64,000 bases of DNA from JACDAE01 sp963717195 (GCA_963717195.1 CAVQVR010000012.1:186001-250000); one strand, 5' to 3'; positions 32,985-42,921 are shown, counted from the stretch's first letter. The notes: a model not told the origin generated them from the letters alone. Made by a program: numbers and translations.

Positions 32985-34634
32985 TTATATCCCTGGCAAC
33001 AGAGCGCCCGGCAGTACGTCCAGAGAAGAGACATCCACCCAAAAAGTCCCTTCAAGCGCCCGGTAGCCATGTACGCCTCCACCACCAAAACCGGCAACTT
33101 CACCAGCTGCATAGAGACCTGGAAGTGGCTGACCATCTGATTGCAAAACGCGACCCGAAAGATCCGTTTCTATCCCTCCCAGCGTTTTGCGCGTCAGGAT
33201 CGACAGCCGCACTGCGATCAATGGTCCAGCTGCAGGATCGAGGAGGCGATGTGGTTTGGCGACACGAATCAGTTTATCACCAATATAGGCGCGTGCCCCA
33301 CGGATTGCCGTGATCTGGGCATCCTTTGCATATGGATTAGTGATCTGGCGATCTCGGGCAACGATCACGCGCTCAAGCTCTATCAGATCGATGAGTGCCT
33401 CGCCGGTCAGATCATTCATCCCCTGGACCAGTTCCGGTAGCGTCTGGCGCACGATAAAGTCCACTCCGTGCTTCTTAAATGCCTCAACCGGTCCTGGCGC
33501 ACCAGGAAGCACCCGGCTAAGCGTCTTCGGGATACTACGACCCGTGAGATCGGGATTCTGTTCCGATCCTGACAGGGCAACCTCGCGTTCAATGATGCGC
33601 TGGTTGAGCAGGAACCACGAATAGTCATACCCCGTAGAGACGATATGCCGAATTGACCCCAGCGTATCGAAGCCAGGGTAGAGCGGGATCGGGAAGCGCT
33701 GACCACGGGCATCTAACCATAATGGTGATGGACCAGGCAAAATCCGTATGGCATGATTACTCCAGATCGGCGCGAAGTTGTGAATCCCTTCCGGATAATG
33801 CCACATTCGATCTGCGTTGATGATACGTCCTCCGTTCGTGGCGACCACCTCCAGCATACGCCCATCGACATGATCAGGAACTCCTGAGACCATATGTTGC
33901 GGTGCAGTACCCATGCTCTTTGGCCAGTTGCGCCGGACCAACTCATGATTGCCGCCGATGCCACCTGAGGTGACAATCACTGCCTGCGCTCGCAATGTGA
34001 ACTCACCCACCACAACGCGGGAACTTTTCCTGCCTCGTTGCGCCGTATCAGGTTCCAGTATTTCGCCGTGGACACCATCAATCGCGCCGTTGCTCATCGT
34101 GAGGCCAGTAACACGATGGCGGAAGTGCAGTGCCACCAACCCCTTCTGCACGCCTGCCCGCACCCGGCGCACGAACGGCTCTATTACGCCCGGACCTGTT
34201 CCCCACGTGACATGAAAACGCGGGACCGAATTGCCATGCTCAGTGGCGAGATAGCCGCCGCGCTCTGCCCATTGCACAATAGGAAAAAGACGAATACCCT
34301 GTGCATGCAGCCAGGCATATTTCTCGCCAGAGGCAAAATCGACATAGGCTTCTGCCCAGCGGCGCGGCCACAGATCTTCGTCGCGGTCGAAACCAGCGCT
34401 GCCAAGCCAATCTTGTAGAGCCAGGTCTTGGGAATCACGAATACCCAATCGACGCTGCTCCGGCGTATCGACCAGGAACAGACCCCCGAACGACCAGAAC
34501 GCCTGCCCGCCCAACGACGCCTCTGGCTCCTGATCCAGTATGATTACGCGTCGGCCCGCGTCAATGAGTTCGGCAGCGGCTACGAGGCCAGCAAGACCTG
34601 CACCAACAATGATTACATCGGCATCATCACTCAT
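32985..34634 (-). CDS. FAD-binding dehydrogenase (KSTD/FRD-like)
   Basis: A 549-residue flavoprotein of the FAD-binding 2 family. It has the N-terminal dinucleotide fold DVIIVGAGLAGLVAAAELIDAGRRVIILDQE, a second FAD segment near the C terminus (GLYAAGEVAGFGGGGVHGYRALEG), and a capping domain between. It resembles predicted FAD-binding dehydrogenases related to 3-ketosteroid dehydrogenase and fumarate reductase. ATG 34634 is preferred, with GGAG 8 bases upstream. A promoter is visible at 34665-34694. No electron-transfer partner is adjacent. Substrate unknown. Confidence 0.88.
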   Translation of the reverse strand: MSDDADVIIVGAGLAGLVAAAELIDAGRRVIILDQEPEASLGGQAFWSFGGLFLVDTPEQRRLGIRDSQDLALQDWLGSAGFDRDEDLWPRRWAEAYVDFASGEKYAWLHAQGIRLFPIVQWAERGGYLATEHGNSVPRFHVTWGTGPGVIEPFVRRVRAGVQKGLVALHFRHRVTGLTMSNGAIDGVHGEILEPDTAQRGRKSSRVVVGEFTLRAQAVIVTSGGIGGNHELVRRNWPKSMGTAPQHMVSGVPDHVDGRMLEVVATNGGRIINADRMWHYPEGIHNFAPIWSNHAIRILPGPSPLWLDARGQRFPIPLYPGFDTLGSIRHIVSTGYDYSWFLLNQRIIEREVALSGSEQNPDLTGRSIPKTLSRVLPGAPGPVEAFKKHGVDFIVRQTLPELVQGMNDLTGEALIDLIELERVIVARDRQITNPYAKDAQITAIRGARAYIGDKLIRVAKPHRLLDPAAGPLIAVRLSILTRKTLGGIETDLSGRVLQSDGQPLPGLYAAGEVAGFGGGGVHGYRALEGTFWVDVSSLDVLPGALLPGI

Positions 34635-34664
34635 CAATTCAACTCCAACTTACGTATTTTACTT

Positions 34665-34694
34665 ATGGTATGATCGTCCCACGAGCGTTGTCAA
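34665..34694 (-). promoter_or_regulatory. promoter of the FAD dehydrogenase gene
   Basis: On the minus strand TTGACA (34694-34689) is followed after 18 bases by TACCAT (34670-34665), about 30 bases before the ATG. Confidence 0.5.
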
Positions 34695-34791
34695 CTCTTG
34701 AAGAGAGAGGGAGCATAACATTTTTTCGTTCACTTTTCCCCGCTAAGGTTTCCCATCGGAGCCGCTTTCTTTTCGTCTCTAAAGAATCTCC

Positions 34792-35079
34792 CTAAGACGG
34801 CTGTAATGGCAAGCGGAGCGCACATCCGAGGCTCACGACACAAGCAATCAAAGTGAAGAGCGCCAGACTCATGGCGATGAGTGAGAAGTTGAAATGCGTT
34901 CCCCCGATTTGTCCTTGCATGTAGAATGCATGGCTTGCCGGGTTGAGGAGCAGCGTGTGCAGGATCAGGGCCATGACATTGATCAGCTGAGCGCGAGGAG
35001 AATGTGAAAGGCTGCCGGAGAAAGTGGGAGCAGTGCTTCTGGCTCGCCTGTACCACGTTTCAGTGGTCTGCCTCAGCAT
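34792..35079 (-). CDS. possible small membrane protein or remnant
   Basis: A 95-codon frame whose second half has two hydrophobic helices (INVMALILHTLLLNPASHAFYM and FNFSLIAMSLALFTLIACVVSLG). No good ribosome-binding site is visible and I do not recognise the family. The hydrophobic periodicity suggests it is, or was, coding; it may be the end of a longer degraded membrane protein. The remaining sequence from 34695 to 35215 holds nothing else I can support. Confidence 0.35.
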   Translation of the reverse strand: MLRQTTETWYRRARSTAPTFSGSLSHSPRAQLINVMALILHTLLLNPASHAFYMQGQIGGTHFNFSLIAMSLALFTLIACVVSLGCALRLPLQPS

Positions 35080-35215
35080 GAGGCGATCACCACAGCTTTT
35101 CAGCCGTGGCAGTTACGATCGGATTGCCTCGGAAAGTAAGTATGCACGCTGCACCCGGTTATGAGTGGGAGTACATGTGGTGAGGACCTGACCTCTCCCG
35201 CACGACGGAGTGTCG

Positions 35216-35458
35216 TTATTGTCCAGAAACCTTCACCTTATAAAAGTGCCATTGCCGTTCATCCAGCCCGACCCTGCGTTTGAGTACACCTAGATCAGTA
35301 GGATTGAGGAATTCTTCGGCCAGATAACAACATCGGCCAAGATGTTCCTCTTTCACTACCCGTGTCATGGGCCAGACCAGCCATCCTCGCCTCTGAAGAT
35401 GGTGTAGATCATTTAGATCATGTAAAAAGAGTTCCTGTAACGTCTCAAAGATGTTCAT
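35216..35458 (-). CDS. small hypothetical protein
   Basis: An 80-residue basic, His-rich protein (MNIFETLQELFLHDLNDLHHL...). No signal peptide or membrane helix. The ATG at 35458 follows AGGGAAG; the frame continues upstream to 35506. It diverges from the LacI-2 gene. Family unknown; it might be a small regulator or stress protein, but nothing shows that. Confidence 0.5.
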   Translation of the reverse strand: MNIFETLQELFLHDLNDLHHLQRRGWLVWPMTRVVKEEHLGRCCYLAEEFLNPTDLGVLKRRVGLDERQWHFYKVKVSGQ

Positions 35459-35638
35459 CTTCTTCTTCCCTGTCATTCCTCGCCGATGAGGAGACGCAAA
35501 GATCAATCATCATTCTTTTATTTATCATACCACATTCAGGTGTCTCCTTCGCATATTCCATCTGCGATTGCAAAGAGAATAAGGATGAAAAACCCTTAGC
35601 CCAATCGTCCTGGTGTTGCACAATTGGACCCAAAACTC

Positions 35639-35702
35639 TTGACATTAACCGCTAAACTAAGTATACTACCCCCATGTGAACCGGTTAACGCAGCTGTTAA
35701 CC
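35639..35702 (+). promoter_or_regulatory. LacI-2 promoter with LacI-type operators
   Basis: A near-consensus promoter: TTGACA (35639-35644), a 17-base spacer, TATACT (35662-35667). Immediately downstream lies AACCGGTT (35679-35686), symmetric about a central CG as LacI/GalR operators are. Overlapping it is a wider dyad GGTTAAC/GTTAACC (35683-35689 and 35696-35702). The position just after the transcription start suggests roadblock-type autorepression. Confidence 0.7.
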
Positions 35703-35725
35703 ACTGTATGGAGGGATACCGTTAC

Positions 35726-36730
35726 ATGGTGACAATGAATGATATCGCGAAGGCTCTTGGAGTTTCTAAGACCACTGTCACTAATGCTCTTGCAGGGAAA
35801 TCCAATGTAAGCGAGGCAACACGCCAGCGCATTCTCCAGTGCGCACGAGAAATGGGCTACCGTCCCAATGAGCTTGCTCGTAGTCTTGCTCAGGGCAAAA
35901 CGTTCACTATTGGATTAATTCTTCCCTCCATCGCCAACCCATTTTACCCAGAGCTTGCCGAAGCTATTGAGAACTGCGCCCGCTTATCGGAGTACCAGAC
36001 GGTCTTATGCAATACTCATAGCATCTATGCGCTGGGACGCCAGCAAATGGAGCGCCTGGTCAGCCGTTGGGTTGATGGCTGCATTATTATGGAACGCAGC
36101 ATGGATATTGCTGACATCACCCGTCATTTCCAACAAGGTGTACCGATTGTGCTCTGTGACTGGCAGGAGTACAAAACGCCACCCGAGATTCCACTGGCCC
36201 GTGGCGACTTTTTTCAAGCAGGTGCTCTTGCGGCTCACCATTTACTCGAACTTGGCCATCAGCAGGTCGCTGTCATTGTTGATGAACCCGGACAGGCCTT
36301 ACGTCTGCAAGGGTTTTGCTCCGTCTTCAAAAAAGCCGGGGTCGCCGTCTCTCGTGAGATGGTTCAGCAAGGATATTCTACATCTGGAAGTGGCTATCGA
36401 GCCGCGAAAAATCTGCTTGCCTATTCCGACCATCCTACCGCTATCTTTGCCACCACCGACCTGATGGCCATAGGTGCCATGGAAGCGGTCATCGATGAGG
36501 GGCTTCGCGTCCCCCAGGATATCTCGGTGATCGGCCTGGATGATATTATGGTTTCAACCCTTATACGGCCAGCCCTGACAAGCATCGCCATTCCTAAAGA
36601 TCAGCTTGCCAGGAACACTATGGAGCTTCTCCTTTCCCAGATCAATGGAGATCAGGATGCTCTCGTCACATGCCTTGTCGAACCCTATCTTGTTTTACGC
36701 CAATCGACGACATTTCCCAGGAACCGGTAA
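35726..36730 (+). CDS. LacI-family regulator of sugar regulon 2
   Basis: A 334-residue LacI/GalR regulator: helix-turn-helix MVTMNDIAKALGVSKTTV, hinge helix RPNELARSLAQGKT, and sugar-binding domain (FTIGLILPSIANPFYPELA, IFATTDLMAIGAMEA, DISVIGLDD). ATG 35726 gives the standard family start and has GGAGGG upstream; the frame is open earlier, through the operator. It precedes a GH35 beta-galactosidase, a lipoprotein and two permeases on the same strand, so it probably senses a galactoside or its breakdown product. Confidence 0.92.
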   Translation: MVTMNDIAKALGVSKTTVTNALAGKSNVSEATRQRILQCAREMGYRPNELARSLAQGKTFTIGLILPSIANPFYPELAEAIENCARLSEYQTVLCNTHSIYALGRQQMERLVSRWVDGCIIMERSMDIADITRHFQQGVPIVLCDWQEYKTPPEIPLARGDFFQAGALAAHHLLELGHQQVAVIVDEPGQALRLQGFCSVFKKAGVAVSREMVQQGYSTSGSGYRAAKNLLAYSDHPTAIFATTDLMAIGAMEAVIDEGLRVPQDISVIGLDDIMVSTLIRPALTSIAIPKDQLARNTMELLLSQINGDQDALVTCLVEPYLVLRQSTTFPRNR

Positions 36731-36748
36731 ATCTTTTCACCCATTGAT

Positions 36749-36842
36749 AGTAGGGGCATCCCCTTGCGGGTGCCCGCTTCCCGATGAGAATCGCTGGCAT
36801 GGTTAGTTGGCACGCGGGCACCCGCAAGGGGATGCCCCTACT
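36749..36842. repeat. 94-bp palindromic element with perfect 29-bp arms
   Basis: The left arm (36749-36777) starts AGTAGGGGCATCCCC and the right arm (36814-36842) is its exact reverse complement, ending GATGCCCCTACT; 36 bases lie between. GAT occurs just outside both ends, a possible 3-bp target duplication. It belongs to the GTAGGGG family seen in regulon 1. It fills the gap between the LacI gene and the GH35 start and could form a very stable hairpin. Confidence 0.85.
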
Positions 36843-36900
36843 GATTTTTTCGTTATTTTTTCGTTATCATCAACATCCAATTGTAGAGGGAGAACGTCAC

Positions 36901-39286
36901 TTGTTCGCTGATCATCGTTTTACATCTTATGAACTTGACCTCAGAAAGAAGACATCGCAGGTGATCTCGGATCACCTGGAGTTAGGAGGCACATCTCCTC
37001 AGGGACAGAAGATTGCATTCACTAACTTCTACATGACCTTCAATGATGCTCCCTGCATTCCGGTCATGGGCGAGTTTCACTACTCTCGTTTCCCTCGCCA
37101 GTACTGGAAGCAGGAACTCCAGAAGATTTCGAGCTGGGGGAGTCCAGATCGTTGCCACCTACCTGTTCTGGATTTACATTGAGGAAGTGGAAGGGGTCTT
37201 CGATTGGTCAGGGGATCAAGATATACGTGCCTTTGTAGAGATGTGTCAGTCGTTGGGATTGCAAGTGATCCTCAGGATTGGTCCTTTTGCGCATGGAGAA
37301 TGTCGTAATGGTGGCTTACCTGACTGGCTCTATGGACAACCCTTTCCCGTCCGCTCTAACGATGAGCGCTATCTCTCCCTGGTACAACGCTACTTTTCTG
37401 AGATAGCCCAACAGGTGCAGGGTCTGCTCTTCAGTGATGGTGGCCCCATCATCGGCCTGCAGATTGAAAATGAGTATATGCATGCGGGTGCTCCCTGGGA
37501 AGTCACCTACAAACAGGGAACCGAGTGGGTACCAGCCGGTTCTGATGGCGTTGAGCATATGGAGCGGCTCAAGCAACTTTCCCTTTCAGTTGGATTACAG
37601 GCCCCCATTTATAGCTGTACGGGCTGGGTGGGATCGCCAGTTCCTGAACGTGGCTTCTTGCCCATGCAGGGTGGGTATGCCTTCACGCCCTGGAATCCTG
37701 ATCCAGACTTTCAGCAGGAACCGACCTATGAATTTCTCTTTCGTGACCGCCATCGCCAACCATTAGCGCTTGCGGATGTGACCTATGATCCAACCAGGTA
37801 CCCTTATGCCTCCTGTGAACTGGGGGGAGGGATCCAGATTACCTATCACCATCGTCCGATAGTTCCTCCCGAATGTGTGCAGGCAATGACCATCACGGCC
37901 CTGGGTAGTGGAGCAAACCTGCTGGGTTATTACATGTATCATGGTGGCACGAACCCGGTGGGCAAACATGCATTTCTCAACGAGTTTACGGTCCCGCGTA
38001 TCTCCTATGATTTCCAGGCGCCGGTTCGTGAGTACGGGCAACTCAATGCGTCCTATCATCGCTTGCGAGCATTGCATCTCTTCCTCCAGGACTTCGGTGA
38101 GCTATTGGCACCGATGGAGGTGGCTCTGCCTGAAAAGAGCGCACAGATTCGGCCTGAAGAGAGTACCACACTGCGCTACGCGGCTCGCAGTAAAGATGGC
38201 TCAGGTTTTCTGTTCCTCAACAATTACCAGGACCACGTCACGATGCAAGATCATGAAGGCGTGCGCCTGCATCTGGAACTGGGGGAAGAAGTCCTTACCC
38301 TGCCTTATATACATGAGGAGTTGACGATCTGTAAGGATGTCAGTGCTATCCTACCCTTTAACCTGTTCCTTGGCAATGGTATTCTGCTCAAGTTCGCTAC
38401 CGCTCAGCTCCTCACCAGAGTACAGACAGGAGAGCAGCCTTCCTATGTCTTCTTTGTGCCAGAAGGCATGCAAGCAGAATTCGTTCTGGATAGAGCAACC
38501 TATCAAACTATTGAAGTGACAGGAGGTGTTCTACAGGAAGAAAAAGAGCGAGGCTCGGTCGTGGTGGAACCCGGCTTACAGAGTTGCATCCACATCACCT
38601 CTCTCAATGGAGCAATTGTCCAATTGTTTCTCTTCTCGCAGGAGCAGGCGTACACCTGCTGGAAAGTGCCATTTGCGGGACAGGAGCGGCTCGTCCTCTC
38701 CGATGCCCTGGTTGTACAGCAGGATGATGAACTGCATCTCACCTGGAGAGAACAGGAATTGATCAACCTGGCACTCTATCCCCCACTGGAGGAGCGCATT
38801 GCCACCACCAGCGGGCTGCTTATAGAAACCCGAGAGGGCTATTTTAGCCGGTATGTGCTAAGTATCCCCGCCTCTCAACGTGATATAGACATTGAGGAAT
38901 TATCTACTCAAGATGTGTGCATCAAGCTTTCTTCTGCTGCTCTGGAAGGAGTGCAGGACGTGTATCTACGTATCGACTATCTTGGAGATATGGGCCACGC
39001 GTACCTGGATGGACAGCTTGTAAGTGACCATTTCGCCAATGGATTACCCTGGGAGATCGGGCTCAAGCGCTTTATCGACCCCGCTAGAGAGCGTGAATTG
39101 ATCGTCCATTTTAGCCCATTGCGGCACGATGCCAGCGCATTGCGCTACTTCCCGACCGGAATGGCTTTTCGGCCTGCTGACGATGATGGGGTGAGCAATG
39201 GTACCCCTGCAATCGAAGTACGCTCGATCACCGCGCTCCCCGAATATTCTGTCATTTTAAGTACATTAACCAGAGAAACAACGTAG
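36901..39286 (+). pseudogene. GH35 beta-galactosidase with a +1 frameshift
   Basis: A complete GH35-type sequence split between two frames. The N terminus (FTNFYMTFNDAPCIPVMGEFHYSRFPRQYW) is read to about 37125. The rest continues one base later (AGGVQIVATYLFWIYIEEVEG). Removing one T from ATTTCGAGC near 37127-37133 restores KIRAGGV, the normal family sequence. Acid/base Glu is in QIENEYMH, nucleophile Glu in SCELGGG. The best start is TTG 36901 after AGGGAGA; frames upstream run into the palindrome. No signal peptide is seen, so a cytoplasmic enzyme acting on imported galactosides is likely if functional. A sequencing error is possible. Confidence 0.85.
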
Positions 39287-39387
39287 AGGCACGTTGAATA
39301 AAATCGCCTCTTTATTGATCAAATGGTGATTGGCTGTTCAATCACAACAGTATCCATTTTCAACGTTCTGAAAGAAGGAGAACAACA

Positions 39388-40752
39388 ATGTCAGATCTTA
39401 TCACATCCTCGGCCATCACACGTCGTCGCTTCCTGGCGACTTCTGCGGCAACTCTCGGTTCCCTGGCCGGAGCCGGAGCCTTGTTGGATGCCTGTAATGC
39501 GACTGCTACTACTAGTGGTGGAAAGAGTGTCACCACTCTGACGGTCATGTATGCCAGCACTGAGTTTACTCCTGCGTATGTCAAGGAGTTTGAAAAGCTC
39601 AACCCTGACATCAAAATTAGTTTTATTGAATATGATGCCACACGTCTGAATGCCATGTTAGCAGCAGGAACGCCTCCTGATTTTATCCGCGCGGGTGCCG
39701 TTGGGAGCGCCAATGCGAATGCACGTGGCCTGGCGCTTGCTCTGGATCCCTATCTTGCGAAGAGCTCCGTGCTCAAAACGTCCGATCTGCTGCCCATCAA
39801 TGATGCCTGGCGCTGGGATGGCAAACAGACCGGGCAGGGTCCCTATTATGGAATCTCCAAAGACTGGAGCCAGGACGCGACAATCTGGTACAATCAGGCT
39901 CTCTTTGACAAGGCAAAAGTTCCCTATCTCAGTCCAACGGAGCCTATTACCTATGATCAGCTCCTTGATATCAGCAACAAATTGACCGTACGACAGGGCG
40001 GCAAAGTTCAGGTCTATGGTTTTGGCCCCGAATGGCAATGGGGTATCGCCTCTTCGATTCTTACGATGGTCAAACAGCAGGGTGGCCAGATTTACAATAG
40101 CGATCTCAGCCAGATTGATTTTACCATCCCTGAGGCGCAGAAAGCTCTTACCTGGTATGTTAATTACATGCAAGCCAACATTGGCCCTTCCTCGCTGAAC
40201 CCTCTTTCTGAGAGCTCAGATGCCCCAGTGTTCCTGGGAAATCGTATGGCGATTACGCAAGATGGCTATTGGTTTGGTGGTAACCTCTATACTGCTCCTG
40301 CAGCTCTACAGGCTGCTGGGCGCTTAGCTCCTGCTCCTCAGATGGGTCCCAATCGCTTCAGTCCAGCCTATGCAGGTATTGGTGCGTGGATTCCTGCCGT
40401 TTCGAAACACAAAGATGAAGCGTGGAAGCTCATGGAATACTTTATAACGGGAACCCCTGCCCATGATCGAGCGAAGAGTGGATGGGGTATTCCTTCCCTT
40501 AAATCACTGCTCGCTGAAATGCCCCAGGCCCTTCCTTACCAGAAAGAGGCATTCCAGTCGATGCAGAACGAGTTGAACCATGTTGGGCTTCTGCCTGACT
40601 CTCCTTATGCGACAATAGCGAGCTACGAAACCAGTATTGACCAGTATCTCGAACAAGCTGCAAAGAAGCAGATTTCGGTGGCAACCGCGAGTCAACAGAT
40701 CACCGCTGCGGCCAATAAACTCTTGCAGCAGGGCAAGCAACAGCTGAGCTAA
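39388..40752 (+). CDS. ABC sugar-binding lipoprotein of regulon 2
   Basis: A 454-residue family-1 solute-binding protein. The signal has a twin-arginine motif (TRRRFLAT) and lipobox LLDAC with Cys36, implying a Tat-exported lipoprotein. The mature part opens LTVMYASTEFTPAYVKEFEKLNPDI, typical of MalE-like binders. AAGGAG lies 6 to 8 bases before the ATG. It belongs to the operon with two permeases; a 20-bp hairpin follows it. Ligand probably a galactoside, from the GH35 context. Confidence 0.92.
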   Translation: MSDLITSSAITRRRFLATSAATLGSLAGAGALLDACNATATTSGGKSVTTLTVMYASTEFTPAYVKEFEKLNPDIKISFIEYDATRLNAMLAAGTPPDFIRAGAVGSANANARGLALALDPYLAKSSVLKTSDLLPINDAWRWDGKQTGQGPYYGISKDWSQDATIWYNQALFDKAKVPYLSPTEPITYDQLLDISNKLTVRQGGKVQVYGFGPEWQWGIASSILTMVKQQGGQIYNSDLSQIDFTIPEAQKALTWYVNYMQANIGPSSLNPLSESSDAPVFLGNRMAITQDGYWFGGNLYTAPAALQAAGRLAPAPQMGPNRFSPAYAGIGAWIPAVSKHKDEAWKLMEYFITGTPAHDRAKSGWGIPSLKSLLAEMPQALPYQKEAFQSMQNELNHVGLLPDSPYATIASYETSIDQYLEQAAKKQISVATASQQITAAANKLLQQGKQQLS

Positions 40753-40762
40753 CGAGAGTTGG

Positions 40763-40857
40763 CGACCCTGCTGTTGTTCCTCCAAAGTGGGTATGGGCAT
40801 CTCCTTACGAGCGTCCACGTTGAGAGCTCTCTATTCTGAGGAACAACAGCAGGGTCG
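40763..40857. repeat. 20-bp perfect inverted repeat between lipoprotein and permease genes
   Basis: CGACCCTGCTGTTGTTCCTC (40763-40782) pairs exactly with its complement at 40838-40857, with a 55-base loop. It starts 10 bases after the lipoprotein stop. It can act as an mRNA-stabilising or attenuating hairpin that raises lipoprotein over permease levels. No target duplication is seen, and the sequence differs from the GTAGGGG family. Confidence 0.8.
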
Positions 40858-40877
40858 TCCGTGAAAGGATCACGATC

Positions 40878-41855
40878 ATGGCTTTATCAACAAGACAAAA
40901 GATGGGGCATGGCCTGCCACCTACACCGATGCCCAGGCGGCAGGGGCGCCGCTGGTCGCGTTACTCCAGTGGTACCTTCTATCTCTTTGTATCCCCCTGG
41001 ATCATTGGCTTTCTGCTGCTGACACTGATTCCCTTGCTCTATGCACTGGCACTCAGCTTTACCGACTGGGACGGCCTTTCTCCACACTGGCACATAATCG
41101 GCCTGGCTAACTATGTCAATATATTCCAGGATTCTGAGGCAATGGGTAGTCTGGCGCGTACTCTTTTATACACGGTGATTACAGTACCTCTGAGTATTGT
41201 GGGCGGACTTGGACTGGCGATCATGCTCAATCAGCGCCTCAAAGCAGCCGGTTTCTTCCGTACTGTTTTCTATGTGCCCTCCCTTGTTCCGGTTGTTGCC
41301 ACTGCCATCATGTGGAAGCTCATTTTTGATCGTGATGCAGGTGCCCTCAATGCAGTTCTGGAATGGTTTCATATTCCTGTGGTCACCTGGCTGGTCGACC
41401 CGACTGCCTTTTATGCCTTGATTATTCTTATGCTCTGGGGGTTGGGAGGAGGTATGGTAATTTCATTGGCTGGGCTGCAAGGGATTCCCAGTGAATTAAA
41501 CGAGGCGGCGGTCGTCGATGGAGCAAATCGCTGGCAGGCATTCCGTAGTGTCACGCTACCGATGCTCTCTCCAGTGCTCTTTTTCCAGGCCGTCACGGGC
41601 ACTATCACGGCGTTACAGATCCTGGTGCAGCCACTTTTGCTTGCCCAGACGAATAGTATTAGCCAGGTGACCCAGATACCACATAGTAACCTTCTCTATG
41701 TGGTCTATGTCTATCAGCAATTTACCAACATGCAGCACCTGGGCTATGGCGCTGCGCTCCTGTGGGTCTTCTTTGTGGTCATTTTGCTCATTACTTTACT
41801 CGTATTACGTTCTGGCAGCTTTTGGGTCTACTACGAAGTAGATAGTGATAATTAG
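40878..41855 (+). CDS. ABC sugar permease, MalF/UgpA type, regulon 2
   Basis: A 325-residue permease with six helices. Landmarks: FYLFVSPWIIGFLLLTLIPL and the coupling loop NEAAVVDGANRWQAFRSVTLPML. It has a basic, proline-rich cytoplasmic N terminus. The gene starts 20 bases after the intercistronic hairpin; GAAAGG lies upstream of the ATG. It pairs with the next gene. Confidence 0.92.
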   Translation: MALSTRQKMGHGLPPTPMPRRQGRRWSRYSSGTFYLFVSPWIIGFLLLTLIPLLYALALSFTDWDGLSPHWHIIGLANYVNIFQDSEAMGSLARTLLYTVITVPLSIVGGLGLAIMLNQRLKAAGFFRTVFYVPSLVPVVATAIMWKLIFDRDAGALNAVLEWFHIPVVTWLVDPTAFYALIILMLWGLGGGMVISLAGLQGIPSELNEAAVVDGANRWQAFRSVTLPMLSPVLFFQAVTGTITALQILVQPLLLAQTNSISQVTQIPHSNLLYVVYVYQQFTNMQHLGYGAALLWVFFVVILLITLLVLRSGSFWVYYEVDSDN

Positions 41856-41871
41856 ACCATAGGAGGTTCTG

Positions 41872-42762
41872 ATGCAGCTTTCAACACAACGGGCGTATCA
41901 ATCGCGCCCACAGAATATCAAACCCTACAAACGAAGAAATCGACAGGCCAGTGAAGCAACAAAATATATTGTGCTCCTGGCGCTGGTCGTGGTCTTTGGC
42001 GCTCCCTTCTTATGGTTAGTCGTAACTGCTTTGAAGACGCCAGAGGAGATGGTCGCTTTCCCTGTTCATTTCTTGCCATCTCAACCAGCCTGGAGCAACT
42101 TTGTCCAGGCGCTCACCTCAATCAACTATGTGGCCTATGCGGCAAACTCGCTTCTTCTCTCGACGACCTATGCAACGCTTATCACATTCTCAAGCGCATT
42201 AGTCGGTTTTGGCTTTGCCCGCCTGCGTGGATGGGGCAAACGTCCCTTGTTTATGATTATGCTTTCAACCTTAATGTTGCCCCAGATTGTGACACTTATC
42301 CCAACCTATATCCTCTTCTCTCACCTTGGATTTGTGGATACATACTGGCCCTGGGTATTCTGGGGACTGGCGTCGTCTCCGTACCTGGTGTTTCTGTTTC
42401 GCCAGTTCTTCAGCGCGATCCCCATTGAGTTGGAAGAGGCGGCTATTCTCGATGGTTGTGGCTACGGACGCGTCTTCTGGCGCATCTTTCTGCCTCTTTC
42501 TGTCCCGGTGATGGTGACGGCGTTTCTGCTGTCGTTTACCTGGGTATGGGGAGACTATATCACGCCTGCCCTCCTCTTAAATCAGGACAATACAACCTTA
42601 GCGGTGGCCATTAGCGGATTGTATCTCGATCCGCATGGCAATGCCTTGCAGACGGTCCAGGCAGCAGGTGCCTTGATTTATATCATTCCAGAGATCGTCG
42701 TTTTCTTCTTCGCACAGCGCTACTTTGTCAGAGGTATTGTCACGTCAGGTTTAAAGGGATAA
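41872..42762 (+). CDS. ABC sugar permease, MalG/UgpE type, regulon 2
   Basis: A 296-residue permease with six helices and the coupling loop EEAAILDGCGYGRVFWRIFLPLSVPV. Its ribosome-binding site AGGAGG lies 5 bases before the ATG, stronger than that of the preceding gene. It completes the transporter; no ATPase gene is present in the cluster, as in regulon 1. Confidence 0.92.
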   Translation: MQLSTQRAYQSRPQNIKPYKRRNRQASEATKYIVLLALVVVFGAPFLWLVVTALKTPEEMVAFPVHFLPSQPAWSNFVQALTSINYVAYAANSLLLSTTYATLITFSSALVGFGFARLRGWGKRPLFMIMLSTLMLPQIVTLIPTYILFSHLGFVDTYWPWVFWGLASSPYLVFLFRQFFSAIPIELEEAAILDGCGYGRVFWRIFLPLSVPVMVTAFLLSFTWVWGDYITPALLLNQDNTTLAVAISGLYLDPHGNALQTVQAAGALIYIIPEIVVFFFAQRYFVRGIVTSGLKG

Positions 42763-42921
42763 ACCCATAAATAATGCTCCCATAGCATTCCTTTCGAGAA
42801 GTTCCGTGCCTTCGGGCCGGGGCTTCCTGAAAGAGAGAACTCAATGCTTCTGAAACGTGATCACTTAACAGCAAGCTAGCGACAGATTTGTGTGTCGAGA
42901 AAACGAAACGATATCCAATGA

